DNA from: an uncultured Eubacterium sp.
GTDB taxonomy: Bacteria > Bacillota > Clostridia > Lachnospirales > Lachnospiraceae
Length of the DNA: 55,595 nucleotides
NCBI GenBank assembly: GCA_934316845.1
Contig: CAKRDZ010000020.1
Coordinates: 1 to 55,595 of the forward strand
Reading direction: 5' to 3'
In this document: positions 1-9,541 of the stretch, piece by piece
Position numbering within the stretch: the first letter of the stretch is position 1
How the letters are laid out: each line of letters starts with the position of its first letter
Translations under genes and position numbers: made by a program
Notes under the pieces: generated by a model
The model's input: only the letters and a program-made list of their open reading frames with translations
Databases searched by the model: none
What the model was told of the DNA's origin: nothing

Positions 1-563
1 GCGTCCAGTCGTATGCCGTCGATATCAAATTCGGATACCCAGAAACGAATCACGTCGCAGATATAATCTTTTACGGCAGGGTTCCGCTGGTTTAATTTCA
101 CGAGCAGATTGTAGCCGCCCCAGTTGTCATAGGAAAATCCGTCATTATATTCGTTGTTTCCTCCGAAATTTACATTGCAGTACCAGTCGCGGTATGCGGA
201 GGATTCGCGGTTTTTCAAGATGTCCTGAAAGGCGAAGAAATCCCGCCCGGTGTGATTGAATACACCATCCAATATAACGTGGACATTTTTGTTGTGACAA
301 TATTTTACAAAATTTGTCAGATCCTCGTTGGTGCCAAGACGGCAGTCCAGTTTTTTATAATCGGTTGTCTCATAGCCGTGACCGACCGATTCAAAAAGAG
401 GGCCGATGTACAAGGCATTGCATCCGAGAGAGACAAGATGGTCTACCCAGGGAAGACAGTCATTTAAACGGTGTGAGATACCTTCGTACGTATTTTGTTT
501 TTCTGCACCACATAATCCGAGGGGATAGATGTGGTAAAAAATTGCTTCTTCATACCAAGCCAT
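1..563 (-). CDS. GH13 alpha-amylase-family glycosidase, N-terminal part (cut by window edge)
   Basis: Reading the minus strand from the ATG at 561-563 gives a protein starting MAWYEEAIFYHIYPLG. This is the usual opening strand of the GH13 catalytic barrel. Region I appears as DGVFNH near residue 105, and the fragment runs off the window just at DGIRLDA, the region II strand that carries the catalytic nucleophile. Only about 187 residues are present. There is no signal peptide, so it is probably a cytoplasmic maltodextrin or alpha-glucan hydrolase. An AGGAG ribosome site lies just upstream of the start. The exact GH13 subfamily cannot be set from this part. The gene points away from the operon at 765, so the 564-764 gap holds divergent promoters. 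Confidence 0.9.
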   Translation of the reverse strand, partial: MAWYEEAIFYHIYPLGLCGAEKQNTYEGISHRLNDCLPWVDHLVSLGCNALYIGPLFESVGHGYETTDYKKLDCRLGTNEDLTNFVKYCHNKNVHVILDGVFNHTGRDFFAFQDILKNRESSAYRDWYCNVNFGGNNEYNDGFSYDNWGGYNLLVKLNQRNPAVKDYICDVIRFWVSEFDIDGIRLD

Positions 564-617
564 AATAAGTCTCCTTTTCCAAAGTAATTCTGTCAGAATA
601 ATCTTCCAGATAAATAT

Positions 618-623
618 AGTATA
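618..623 (-). promoter_or_regulatory. Candidate -10 box of the GH13 gene
   Basis: On the minus strand the sequence reads TATACT about 55 nt ahead of the GH13 start. No good -35 hexamer is seen at the right distance, so this is only a candidate. Confidence 0.3.
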
Positions 624-693
624 CTACATTTTGGGTTAAAAATGGAATTTTAATTTCATTTTAATTAAATTTGTTATAATTGACTTATAAAAT

Positions 694-722
694 TTGTGTT
701 TTTAGGCTTATTATGTTATACT
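694..722 (+). promoter_or_regulatory. Candidate sigma-A promoter of the adaptor/ABC operon
   Basis: TTGTGT (694-699), a 17-nt spacer and TATACT (717-722) lie about 42 nt upstream of the first adaptor gene. The surrounding 590-730 DNA is very AT-rich. The -10 is good and the -35 only moderate. Confidence 0.4.
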
Positions 723-764
723 TGTTAAATAGGAATAACGGTCTGTTAGAATGGAGGAAGACGA

Positions 765-1796
765 GTGAAGAGAAGGTTATTGGTGGCAGCAGGAGTGACA
801 TTGTCGATGTGCCTGACCGGGTGCGGGATTCTGCCGACGGAAGAGGAATTTGATACAGCGCCGGTAGTCAAAGAGTACGAGGGAGCAAGTTTCAATAAAG
901 TGGCTGTGACACGTGGGACATTAGCAAAGACAGAGGAGATTTCCGGCAAATATAAAGGTACGGTAAAAGAGGATATTGAGCCGGATGGCGCGAGTGTGAT
1001 CAAAAAGATTTATGTAAAAAAAGGAGATCGTGTGAAGGCCGGCGATGTGATCATGCAGTATGAACTGCCGGGGAGCGAAAAGACATTGAAAGAGTCCAAT
1101 GAAAAGATTGCGAAGACGGAAATGCAGATCCGGCAGGCAAAGGAACTGATGGCATTAGAGGCGGAGAAGCAGAAAAAGACCGGTGGTGGGAAAACCGGGA
1201 TCGCAAGTGTGAAAAATCAGTACGAACAGCAGATCAAAGCACTGGAATCCAGTTTGCAGCTTTTGAAAATGGATGCCAAACTTGCGAAAGAAGAGATCGA
1301 AGAAGAACAGATCACGGCATCGGTAAACGGTGTGGTTACTTATGTGGATAATAAGGCGGAGGGAACGTACGGGACCGAAGGAGAGGCGGCCGTAAAGATA
1401 GAAGGAAAGAAAAAGAACCGCTTTGAGGCGAACAGCAAATATGCATCGCATTGTAAAGACGGTGATACGGTTACGATCGAAGTCAAAGGCCAGGAATACA
1501 AAGCGACCCTGAAAAAAGACACAGAATCTACCGATTCGGTTTATTTCTATCCGAAAACAAAACTGAATCTGGAAGATGGCACGATCTGTTCCTATCAGGT
1601 TGTGTTAAAGGAACGGAAAGACATTTTGTATCTGCCATCCTCTATTGTATATTCAATGGGCGACAAGCATGTGGTATATTATGAAGATGACAATGGCTTG
1701 AAATCAACAAAAGAAGTTTCAATCGGAGAGACCATTGATAACTTTGTTGAGATTACGGGTGGCCTGGAAGAAAACGAACAGGTAGTAGCAAATTAA
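765..1796 (+). CDS. HlyD/RND-type adaptor lipoprotein (first of three)
   Basis: A 343-residue protein with a lipoprotein signal peptide ending in the lipobox LTGC (Cys about 20), so it is probably anchored outside the membrane. After it comes a split biotinyl-lipoyl-like half (IKKIYVKKGDRVKAGDVI, about 84-101), a Lys/Glu-rich coiled coil (about 108-175), the second lipoyl half (ITASVNGVVTYV) and a beta-barrel/C-terminal domain (LYLPSSIVY). This is the order found in HlyD/MacA-type periplasmic adaptors. It starts with GTG at 765 behind a GGAGGA site. Two further adaptors, a permease and two ATPases follow with small gaps or overlaps, so all six are likely made together. The substrate is unknown. 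Confidence 0.85.
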   Translation: MKRRLLVAAGVTLSMCLTGCGILPTEEEFDTAPVVKEYEGASFNKVAVTRGTLAKTEEISGKYKGTVKEDIEPDGASVIKKIYVKKGDRVKAGDVIMQYELPGSEKTLKESNEKIAKTEMQIRQAKELMALEAEKQKKTGGGKTGIASVKNQYEQQIKALESSLQLLKMDAKLAKEEIEEEQITASVNGVVTYVDNKAEGTYGTEGEAAVKIEGKKKNRFEANSKYASHCKDGDTVTIEVKGQEYKATLKKDTESTDSVYFYPKTKLNLEDGTICSYQVVLKERKDILYLPSSIVYSMGDKHVVYYEDDNGLKSTKEVSIGETIDNFVEITGGLEENEQVVAN

Positions 1797-1821
1797 GGCG
1801 AAGGATTGGAGGTTACGAAAA

Positions 1822-2940
1822 GTGAAAAACAGCAGACAGATAGGTGCAGTCCTTTTAGCCGTATCAATGATAACCTGCGGCTGTGGAAAATCCGCACAAA
1901 ATGCCGGCGACGTGCCGGAACTGATCGAGGCAGTCGGGGTAGATATGGATACTGCCGTAGTAACAAAGATGGATTTGAGCGGTGTGACATCTTTTTCCGC
2001 ACAAATTGTACCTAAAATTGAAAAAATGGCATTTCTTTCTTCCGGAAGCATCGATCAGATGAAAGTGTCGATCGGAGATAAGGTAAAGAAAGGCCAGCTT
2101 CTTGCGACTCTTGCCGGAGGCAGCGGAAAAGTGAAATCCTTAAAAGAAGAGATTGCTTCCCTGAACGAGACAAATGCGGGGATCAATCAGCAGAGCGAGT
2201 ACGATATTGAGATGCTGCAGGAGAATCTGGATGGTCTGAAAAAACAGGCGAAGGCAGCAAAAAACGGAAAGCAGAAGCAGATGTTGGAAATACAGATGGT
2301 GGAAAAAGAGGAAGACATTAAGATCGCGAAAGAAAAATTAAAACAGCAGAAAGAACTGCAGCAGCTGGAGATCAGCCAGAAAGAAGCGGATATCAAAGAG
2401 GCACAGAAAAGCACGAAAAATTCCAAATTGTATTCGACGATTGACGGGGAAGTGATCAGCACAAGCGGCGGAAGCGGCTATATGGTACAGGGTGGAAGTG
2501 TCGCCATCCAGGTTGCCAACATGAAGGCACCGCGTCTGAAAACGGCGTATGTCTCCGACAGCAAGTTGGCGAAGGCCAGCAGTTATGTGGCGATCGTCGA
2601 TGGAAAAAAATACAAAGTTGAAGTGGAAGAGCAGGAAGTTTCCCGGCAGGATATCGAGATGGGAAATTATCCGAAAAACAGCTGGTTTGATTTTGTGGCA
2701 GAGCATGTAGATGCGAAAGTGGGTGGTTCAGCAACCATTGAACTGTACACCGACACGGTAAAAGATGCCCTGGTCGTACCGGCGAATGCGGTATATCGTT
2801 CGAAAGAGGAATCGTATGTCTATCTGGTAGACGGAGATGCCAAGACGAAAACAGTGGTAAAAACCGGCACAGAGACAGATGCTTATATACAGATTGAAAG
2901 TGGAGTAAAGGAGGGGGATGTAGTCTATGTTGAAGGTTAA
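1822..2940 (+). CDS. HlyD/RND-type adaptor lipoprotein (second of three)
   Basis: A 372-residue paralogue of the preceding gene. It has a lipoprotein signal ending in the lipobox-like ITCGC, a lipoyl half-motif (IDQMKVSIGDKVKKGQLL, about 73-90), a long charged coiled coil (about 105-205), the returning lipoyl half (YSTIDGEVIST) and the barrel segment ending ALVVPANAVYR. The start is GTG at 1822 behind GGAGGTTACGAAAA. Its 3' end overlaps the next gene by 14 nt, which suggests translational coupling. It has diverged clearly from its neighbours, so the three are not simple recent copies. Confidence 0.85.
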   Translation: MKNSRQIGAVLLAVSMITCGCGKSAQNAGDVPELIEAVGVDMDTAVVTKMDLSGVTSFSAQIVPKIEKMAFLSSGSIDQMKVSIGDKVKKGQLLATLAGGSGKVKSLKEEIASLNETNAGINQQSEYDIEMLQENLDGLKKQAKAAKNGKQKQMLEIQMVEKEEDIKIAKEKLKQQKELQQLEISQKEADIKEAQKSTKNSKLYSTIDGEVISTSGGSGYMVQGGSVAIQVANMKAPRLKTAYVSDSKLAKASSYVAIVDGKKYKVEVEEQEVSRQDIEMGNYPKNSWFDFVAEHVDAKVGGSATIELYTDTVKDALVVPANAVYRSKEESYVYLVDGDAKTKTVVKTGTETDAYIQIESGVKEGDVVYVEG

Positions 2941-4075
2941 GTGGATCGGAATCCTGTGTATGACAGCTGCACTTTTGACCGCGTGCGGTTCGGAAAAAAG
3001 TCAGGGGACAGGAGAAGTACTCCTTTATGAAGGCGAAGACGCGGCTTCCGGAAGCGCGGTTTCTGAGGAAGAGTATGAGACGACAAAGGTTCGTCAGGAG
3101 ACGTACAAAGAAGAATATTACGATACGGCAGATCTTGAATATACGGATACAGAAACCATCTACATCGATGATGAAGATGCGGTGCTGGATGCTGTTAAAG
3201 TAAAAAAAGATCAAAAAGTCAAAAAAGGCGACGTACTCGCGGTATATCACGTCGAGACGTCAAAGACCAAGCTGCAGAAAGAAAAAATTCTGGTTCAGCA
3301 GGCGCGTGCCAATTATGAATCGGGTCTCGGCAACCTCCAGAATGCATTGTCCCAGGCACAGAAGGAAGTGGAGACGATAAAAAATGCAGCAGAGAAAAAG
3401 ATCAAAAATCTGGAGATTAAAAAGCAGAAAGAAGAACTTGCCAATTACAAAAAAGGGGAAAAAGATGTAATTGATCAGGAGAAAAATTATGCACAGCTTG
3501 TCCGGCGTCAGAACAAGACCAATCTTGTGGCGAAAAAAAGCGGCGTAGTTACTGCGACAGGGAAAGAATATGTAGGCGATGAGATCGATGCCTCCAAAAA
3601 GATCGTAGAGATGCGAAGCAACAATAAGTGGGTTTTGAAGGTGAAAGATCCGGAGTCCAAACTGCGTTACAATATGGATGTGTCCGTAAGACTTGGAAAA
3701 AATATGAAAGATTACAAGTACGAAGTAAAAGGAAAAGTCATTACGGCAACGGATATTACCGGGGTCGGCGAGACCGATGAAGCCGGTGATAATATCGTCT
3801 ATGTCGAAGTTTCCAAAGCAGACAAAGCCAGATACGATTTTGAAAAGAACAATATCTATGTATATGCGGTATCGTTTGCCGTGAAGGATGCGCTGGTTGT
3901 GGATGCGGAAGCGGTCAACCAGGAATCCGTGGAATACGCCAACAAATTATATGTAAATGTGTTGGAAAACGGAAAGATCCACAAACGATATATTGTAAGC
4001 AACTATAATACAGAAACAGAGTATCTGGTGGAGCAGGGTGTAAGCGCCGGTCAGACACTTGCAATTATAAGATAG
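2927..4075 (+). CDS. HlyD/RND-type adaptor lipoprotein (third of three)
   Basis: A 382-residue protein with signal peptide and lipobox LLTAC. An acidic stretch follows the Cys (about 30-75), then a lipoyl-like half (LDAVKVKKDQKVKKGDVLAV), a coiled coil (about 110-185) and a barrel part. It is the most divergent of the three adaptors. The ATG at 2927 lies inside the previous gene and follows a GGAGGGGGAT site. The gap to the permease is only 14 nt. It may form a mixed adaptor complex with the other two, but that is inference from gene order. Confidence 0.8.
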   Translation: MLKVKWIGILCMTAALLTACGSEKSQGTGEVLLYEGEDAASGSAVSEEEYETTKVRQETYKEEYYDTADLEYTDTETIYIDDEDAVLDAVKVKKDQKVKKGDVLAVYHVETSKTKLQKEKILVQQARANYESGLGNLQNALSQAQKEVETIKNAAEKKIKNLEIKKQKEELANYKKGEKDVIDQEKNYAQLVRRQNKTNLVAKKSGVVTATGKEYVGDEIDASKKIVEMRSNNKWVLKVKDPESKLRYNMDVSVRLGKNMKDYKYEVKGKVITATDITGVGETDEAGDNIVYVEVSKADKARYDFEKNNIYVYAVSFAVKDALVVDAEAVNQESVEYANKLYVNVLENGKIHKRYIVSNYNTETEYLVEQGVSAGQTLAIIR

Positions 4076-4089
4076 GAGGTGTAGATAAC

Positions 4090-6915
4090 ATGATTCGATT
4101 TATTAAACAAAAATTGATGCATAAAAAATGGATGGTTGTCTGCCTCTTGATTGGTAATGTTTTACTGTCAGCAATTGCCAGCAGTAATCCGATGTACCGC
4201 GACGCGGCATTGGAAAAGACATTAAAATCCAAATATTCAAATTATATTGAAGAGACGAATAAAGATCCGGGCGTGATCTCACTTACCTCGCTTTTGAATT
4301 CCGGAAAAGCAAACGGAGAGGAATTTAAGGGAATGGGAGATACGGCAGCAGGAGCCGCCGACGAACTCGGAGTGGAGCAGAAATATCTGATACGTATGTT
4401 TGCGACATCGAAAGTCCGCGGTCAGTATGAGCAGTCCCGCGGAAACAAAACGACGACCAAAACCATGCGGATCGCGATGATGTCAGAACTAAAAGACCAT
4501 GTATCGATCCTTGCGGGAGAATGCTACAGTGATGACCGCCTGGAGGACGGAGCGCTGCCTGTCATCCTGAGCCAGCGCGCGATGAGTAAACTGGACGTTG
4601 TGCTCGGAGACGAGATTTCCTTTGAGAAACTGAAAAATGCGGATGGTTCCAATATTAAAGTGAAGATCGTCGGTGTATTTGATGCCAAAGATTATACGGA
4701 TAATTACTGGGTAAAGAGTCCGAGTGAATACTATCTGGAAGTTTTTACCAGTCCTAAATTGTTTGAAAGCATTTTTGTCAATTATGACAATCCGGCATTT
4801 AATGTGTCCGGCGAGTGGAATATGGTGTACGATTACGAGAGTGTAAAACCGGGTCAGGTCAATGCTCTCGTAAGAAATACGGAAACGTTATGTGAGGAAG
4901 GACCGGCTGGAAGAAATTCAGCCATTGAGGAGCCGGATTATCTTGCCGTCCTCCGGGATTACCAGACAACGGCAAAAAAAGTATCGACAACACTTTTGAT
5001 CCTGCAGATCCCGGTGCTGGCACTTTTGCTTGCGTTTATCTTCATGATTTCCAGACAGATGCTTGATCTGGAGCAAAATGAGATTGCACTTTTGAAGAGC
5101 CGCGGAAGCAGCCGCAATCAGATCTTGTTGATCTACACATTACAGTCGGCAATCCTTTCGATCGGCAGCAGTATCGTCGGCGTGCCGCTTGGCTTCTTTA
5201 TGACAAAAGCGCTGGGTTCGACCAATGGATTTTTGGAGTTTATCCAAAGAAAAGCGCTGCATGTAAGGTTAAGTCCGAGTGTACTTTTGTTTACGCTGGG
5301 AGCAATCCTTGTATCCATTGCCGTTATGGTACTTCCGGTGTTTAAGGACGCCAATGTTACAATTGTAAATGTAAAACATAAAAATATGGGAAACAAACAC
5401 AATATATTCAGCAGAGTGTATCTGGATGTGATTTTTCTCGTGATATCATTGTATGGATTGTATTCGTTTACTGCGAGAAAGTCGGAATTGATGACGAGTA
5501 TGCTGGAAGGGGACTCACTGGATCCATTCCTGTTTATCTGTTCGTCCCTGTTTATCATCAGTGCAAGTCTGGTTGGACTCCGTATCCAGCCGCTGCTGAT
5601 CAAGATTGTGTACTACATTGGTAGAAAGTTCTGGAAACCGGCATTTTTTGCTTCATTCCTTCAGATCATCCGTACACGGAAAAAACAGGGATTTATGATG
5701 GTATTTTTGATGTTTACCGTCTCCCTCGGTATTTTTAATTCGACGGTCGCGCGTACGATCTTGTCGAACTCGGAAAAGGGAATTGACTACAGTACCGGTA
5801 CGGATCTTGTGCTCCAGCAGCCATGGGAGGACAATTCCCTGCTCATGCAGTACTACAAAGATCTTGAACTTACTTATACAGAACCGGATTTTGGTGTATA
5901 CGAGGGAATGAAAGGAGTTACTGCGGCAACAAAGGTATTTATAGATGACGAGATTGAAACTTCCTATAAGAGTAAAGAAGGCGGAAACAGTGTCAAGACG
6001 ACGCTGATGGGAATTGATACGAAGTCTTTTGGAGAGACAGTATCGAAATTTCAGACCGATCTTCTTCCGGTACATATTAACCGTTATCTGAACTCCATGG
6101 CAAAACGCTCGGATGCGGTGCTTCTCAGTATGAATTACCATACGAATTATGGGATGCGTCTTGGCGATACGATCTCCTATACGAACGAAGAGGGCGTGGA
6201 AGCGCAAGGCGTTGTATATGGATTTGTGGATTATTTCCCAAGTTACATTGAGACGACGCATTCGCTCAATGAGGAAAATAAACTTGTCTCGACCGAGAAT
6301 TATCTGATCGTGGCAAACCTTGCGCAGGTTCAGCAGAACTTCGGTCTTCGTCCATATCAGGTTTGGTTGAAAACGGACGGAAGTTCCCGTTTTATCTATG
6401 ATTACGCGAAGAAAAACAATATTACGTATACGACATTTGAAGATGCCAATGCGAAAAAAGTGGAAGTGAAAAACGATGCGCTGTTCCAGGGAACCAACGG
6501 GATCCTTACTATGAGTTTCATCGTTATATTGATCCTGTGCTGCACCGGATTTTTGATCTACTGGATCCTGTCCATCCGCCAGAGAGAACTTCTCTTTGGT
6601 GTATTCCGTGCGATGGGTATGTCAAAGCGGGAGATCATCCAGATGCTGATCAACGAACAGATCTTTAGTTCCGGGGTGTCCATTGTGATCGGTACGGTGA
6701 TCGGACTTCTGGCATCAAAAATGTTTGTTCCGCTGGTACAGATTTTCTACGCTTCAACCGATCAGGCGATTCCGCTTGAAGTGGTCAATGAGACGCTGGA
6801 TATGGTTCGTCTGTTTAGTATTATCGGTTTGGTAATTGTTGTATGTATGGTTGTGCTTGGAAAACTGATCTCCAGGATCAATATCTCCCAGGCATTGAAA
6901 CTTGGCGAAGATTAA
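4090..6915 (+). CDS. FtsX/MacB-like ABC transporter permease, large two-domain form
   Basis: A 941-residue integral membrane protein. One N-terminal membrane segment (about 15-32) is followed by a large extracytoplasmic domain (about 35-295). Then come a core with segments near 300-320, 348-370 and 393-415, further segments near 445, 480 and 538, a second outside domain (about 560-800), and three final segments (about 810-835, 862-882, 905-930). This is the duplicated FtsX layout of permeases such as LolC/E or antimicrobial-peptide transporters. RBS AGGAGG precedes the ATG at 4090. It lies between the adaptor genes and the ATPase genes, so it should be the channel or mechanotransducing part of the same machine. 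Export, extraction and peptide sensing are all possible roles. Confidence 0.85.
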   Translation: MIRFIKQKLMHKKWMVVCLLIGNVLLSAIASSNPMYRDAALEKTLKSKYSNYIEETNKDPGVISLTSLLNSGKANGEEFKGMGDTAAGAADELGVEQKYLIRMFATSKVRGQYEQSRGNKTTTKTMRIAMMSELKDHVSILAGECYSDDRLEDGALPVILSQRAMSKLDVVLGDEISFEKLKNADGSNIKVKIVGVFDAKDYTDNYWVKSPSEYYLEVFTSPKLFESIFVNYDNPAFNVSGEWNMVYDYESVKPGQVNALVRNTETLCEEGPAGRNSAIEEPDYLAVLRDYQTTAKKVSTTLLILQIPVLALLLAFIFMISRQMLDLEQNEIALLKSRGSSRNQILLIYTLQSAILSIGSSIVGVPLGFFMTKALGSTNGFLEFIQRKALHVRLSPSVLLFTLGAILVSIAVMVLPVFKDANVTIVNVKHKNMGNKHNIFSRVYLDVIFLVISLYGLYSFTARKSELMTSMLEGDSLDPFLFICSSLFIISASLVGLRIQPLLIKIVYYIGRKFWKPAFFASFLQIIRTRKKQGFMMVFLMFTVSLGIFNSTVARTILSNSEKGIDYSTGTDLVLQQPWEDNSLLMQYYKDLELTYTEPDFGVYEGMKGVTAATKVFIDDEIETSYKSKEGGNSVKTTLMGIDTKSFGETVSKFQTDLLPVHINRYLNSMAKRSDAVLLSMNYHTNYGMRLGDTISYTNEEGVEAQGVVYGFVDYFPSYIETTHSLNEENKLVSTENYLIVANLAQVQQNFGLRPYQVWLKTDGSSRFIYDYAKKNNITYTTFEDANAKKVEVKNDALFQGTNGILTMSFIVILILCCTGFLIYWILSIRQRELLFGVFRAMGMSKREIIQMLINEQIFSSGVSIVIGTVIGLLASKMFVPLVQIFYASTDQAIPLEVVNETLDMVRLFSIIGLVIVVCMVVLGKLISRINISQALKLGED

Positions 6916-6927
6916 GGGAGGACAGCG

Positions 6928-7608
6928 ATGGAAAATATATTGACGACACAGGGAGTGAAACAGGCGTTTCCAATCGGCTCCGGCCGGGAATTTGTTGCCT
7001 TGCATAATATCAATATCCGGATCCCGAAAGGGAAACTTACCATGCTTCGTGGACGTTCCGGTTCCGGAAAGACCACGCTTATGAACATTTTAAGTGCACT
7101 GGATTATCCCAAAGAGGGCACGGTTGTTTTTGAAGGTGCGGCGCTGGAGCAGATGAACGACCAGCAGAGAGAGCAATTCCGTAAAAATAATGTGGGATTC
7201 GTATTTCAGTCAGTCGCCCTCATTCCGATGATGACGGCCTATGAAAATGTGGAATTTCTGCTCCGTCTGGCAAAATATCCGGGCAATAAGCGCGCGCGTG
7301 CCGAGGAATGTCTGAAACTCGTCGGACTGGGACAGCGTATGTATCACATGCCGCAGGAACTGTCCGGTGGTGAACAGCAGCGTGTGGCGATTGCCAGAGC
7401 GATCGCACATAAACCCAAGATTATCTTTGCCGATGAACCGACCGCGGAATTGGATACGGCGACCGGACTGCAGGTAATGAAGATATTTAAAGAATTGATT
7501 GAAAAAGAAGGAGTAACGATTGTCATGACAACCCATGACATGGGACTGCTGGATATTGCAGACTGCATATATCATTTGGAGGATGGTGAGATTGTCGATG
7601 AAAAATAA
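6928..7608 (+). CDS. ABC transporter ATPase, MacB/LolD-like
   Basis: A 226-residue nucleotide-binding subunit with Walker A GRSGSGKTT (about 42-50), Q-loop VFQS, signature LSGGEQQRVAIARA (about 145), Walker B IIFADEPTAELD and switch His in TTHD. Its size and motifs match the MacB/LolD/FtsE group that drives FtsX-type permeases. It starts 12 nt after the permease behind AGGGAGGA. A second ATPase gene overlaps its end, so the machine probably uses an ATPase heterodimer. Confidence 0.92.
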   Translation: MENILTTQGVKQAFPIGSGREFVALHNINIRIPKGKLTMLRGRSGSGKTTLMNILSALDYPKEGTVVFEGAALEQMNDQQREQFRKNNVGFVFQSVALIPMMTAYENVEFLLRLAKYPGNKRARAEECLKLVGLGQRMYHMPQELSGGEQQRVAIARAIAHKPKIIFADEPTAELDTATGLQVMKIFKELIEKEGVTIVMTTHDMGLLDIADCIYHLEDGEIVDEK

Positions 7609-8602
7609 GAAAATAGAAGCCGTAGTAGAAAAAATCAATGAGTTTCGCCACATTAATCGTCAGACCACCAGCGGCGCCAGTGCTGCCGAGCAGATCGACA
7701 TCCCGGATGATGTTATGATTGAATGCGATGGATTGGTAAAAATTTACAAGACAAAGGACATCGAAGTGCTGGCTCTCCAAGGACTGGATCTGACGGTCAA
7801 GCGCGGAGAGCTGATGGCGATCATCGGAAACAGCGGAAGTGGTAAATCCACGTTCCTTAACATGATCGGAGGCCTTGACCGCCCATCGGCGGGGAAACTT
7901 TATGTCGATGGAAAAAATCTGTTTCAGATGACAGAAGAGGAACTGGTTGAATACAAGCGGAGCACGGTAGGATTTGTGTGGCAGAACAATGCAAGAAACC
8001 TGCTTCCGTATCTGACCGCATGGGAAAATGTCATGACGCCGATGCTCTTTATGAAAGACGGGAAAAGTGAGGCGGAAAAGAAGAAGCGTGCGGAAGAACT
8101 TCTGGAACTGGTCGGCCTGGCAGAACGAAAGGACAATACACTCAGCCAGCTCTCCGGTGGAGAGCAGCAGCGTGTAGCGATCGCGATTGCCCTTGCCAAT
8201 GAACCAAAACTTCTGCTTGCCGATGAACCGACCGGAGCGGTAGACCGTAAGACGGCGGATGATATCCTGGATATGTTCCGCAAACTCAATGAACAACTGG
8301 GGATTACAATTGTCATCGTAACGCATGATAACGAGCTGGCATCCAAAGTAAACCGTGTGATCTCAATTCGCGATGGAAAGACGAGCAGCGAGCGTATCAT
8401 GAAAAATGAATACAAAAACAGATTGGAAGATATTTCCATTGAATGGCAGCAGGAAGGGGCACAGGAAGAATTTGTTGTGTTAGATCGTGCCGGAAGAATA
8501 CAAATTCCGTCGGAATTGCTCAAAGAAATGGGAATGAACGGAAATAAAGTAAAAGTCGAATTTGTGGATGGTAAAATTGTTATTGAAAAACCCGAAGAAT
8601 AA
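7598..8602 (+). CDS. ABC transporter ATPase with C-terminal AbrB-like domain
   Basis: The start is set at the ATG at 7598 (MKNKKIEAVV), which overlaps the preceding gene by 11 nt; an earlier in-frame ATG at 7535 lies deep inside that gene. The protein has 334 residues. Walker A GNSGSGKST, signature LSGGEQQRVAIAIA and Walker B LLLADEPTGAVD mark the ATPase domain (about 35-260). The last 45 or so residues (DRAGRIQIPSELLKEMGM and on to VIEKPEE) look like a SpoVT/AbrB swapped-hairpin domain. That domain usually binds DNA or makes dimers and is unusual on an ABC ATPase. It may serve dimerisation of the two ATPases or regulation. Confidence 0.88.
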   Translation: MKNKKIEAVVEKINEFRHINRQTTSGASAAEQIDIPDDVMIECDGLVKIYKTKDIEVLALQGLDLTVKRGELMAIIGNSGSGKSTFLNMIGGLDRPSAGKLYVDGKNLFQMTEEELVEYKRSTVGFVWQNNARNLLPYLTAWENVMTPMLFMKDGKSEAEKKKRAEELLELVGLAERKDNTLSQLSGGEQQRVAIAIALANEPKLLLADEPTGAVDRKTADDILDMFRKLNEQLGITIVIVTHDNELASKVNRVISIRDGKTSSERIMKNEYKNRLEDISIEWQQEGAQEEFVVLDRAGRIQIPSELLKEMGMNGNKVKVEFVDGKIVIEKPEE

Positions 8603-8662
8603 TGCTACACTAGTACTGTTAAAAGAAGAACAGGAAAATGAAGTGAATGGAGACGGTTTTTT

Positions 8663-9526
8663 ATGAGTGGAAGACGAGAATACAGAAAGAGACAGAGACA
8701 GCGGCAGCGCAGGCAGTCGGAAAAATTAACGATGTTGTTGAAAGGATCAGTTGCGGTGGCAGTTGTGCTGGTTTTAGTGTTGACCGGAGTAAAGATTGTA
8801 TCCACTGTGCGAACCCACAAAGAACAGAAACAGATAGAAGAAGCTCTTTTGCAAGAACAGAAAGCGGCGGCGGAGACTCCGGCAACAGAGGAAGCGACGC
8901 CGGCACCGACACCTGTACCAAAGGACAAGGCAGTAGCACTTACGTTTGATGACGGACCATCGCGTGACAACGATGGAACCATTCTTGAGACACTGCAGGC
9001 AAATGGAGCGCATGCGACATTTTTCGTACTGGGAAACCGCGCGCGGGTGGATGGCGATATTATGCAGATGATCACCGGAGCCGGTTGTGAGATTGCGAGT
9101 CATTCGTGGGATCATCCACAGCTTAGCAAGTTGAAGTGGACAAAGGTCAAAAGCCAGATTGACCGAACCGATAAAATTGTAGCAAAACTTTTGAATGGAT
9201 ATGAGATATCCTTACTGCGTCCGCCTTATGGTTCGATCAGTAAGACGATGCGGAAAAAGATAAAAAAACCGATGATATTGTGGAGTCTTGACACGGAGGA
9301 CTGGAAGAGCCGGAATGCGAAAAAAGTATTCAACCGGGTTAAGAAGGAAGTAAAAGACGGTGATATCATATTGATGCATGACATACATCCGGAGACGGCG
9401 CAGGCGGTAAAGAAGATTGTTCCGTGGCTTTCGGAGCAGGGATATGACATGCTGACGGTTTCTGAACTGATGGCGCGCAAAGGAAAAAAACTGGAAGCGG
9501 GAAAAGCCTATCTGGATGCAAATTAA
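8663..9526 (+). CDS. Membrane-anchored polysaccharide deacetylase (NodB domain)
   Basis: A 287-residue protein with a very basic cytoplasmic N terminus (RKRQRQRQRR), one membrane segment (about 28-48), a short Glu/Ala/Pro linker, and a NodB domain from about 90. Family motifs are visible: TFDDGPS with the metal Asp pair, SHSWDHP with the metal histidines, RPPYG, and a late LMHD. It should remove acetyl groups from peptidoglycan or another wall glycan outside the cell. ATG at 8663 follows a weak GGAGACGG site. The 60-nt gap from the ABC operon holds no clear terminator, so it may share that transcript. Confidence 0.9.
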   Translation: MSGRREYRKRQRQRQRRQSEKLTMLLKGSVAVAVVLVLVLTGVKIVSTVRTHKEQKQIEEALLQEQKAAAETPATEEATPAPTPVPKDKAVALTFDDGPSRDNDGTILETLQANGAHATFFVLGNRARVDGDIMQMITGAGCEIASHSWDHPQLSKLKWTKVKSQIDRTDKIVAKLLNGYEISLLRPPYGSISKTMRKKIKKPMILWSLDTEDWKSRNAKKVFNRVKKEVKDGDIILMHDIHPETAQAVKKIVPWLSEQGYDMLTVSELMARKGKKLEAGKAYLDAN

Positions 9527-9541
9527 TATGGAAAAATATGT

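Noticed and set aside
1155..1451. Open frames opposite the adaptor genes (also 2456-3250 minus)
   Set aside because: These are shadows of the lipoprotein genes with no ribosome sites and Phe/Leu/Ser-rich antisense composition.
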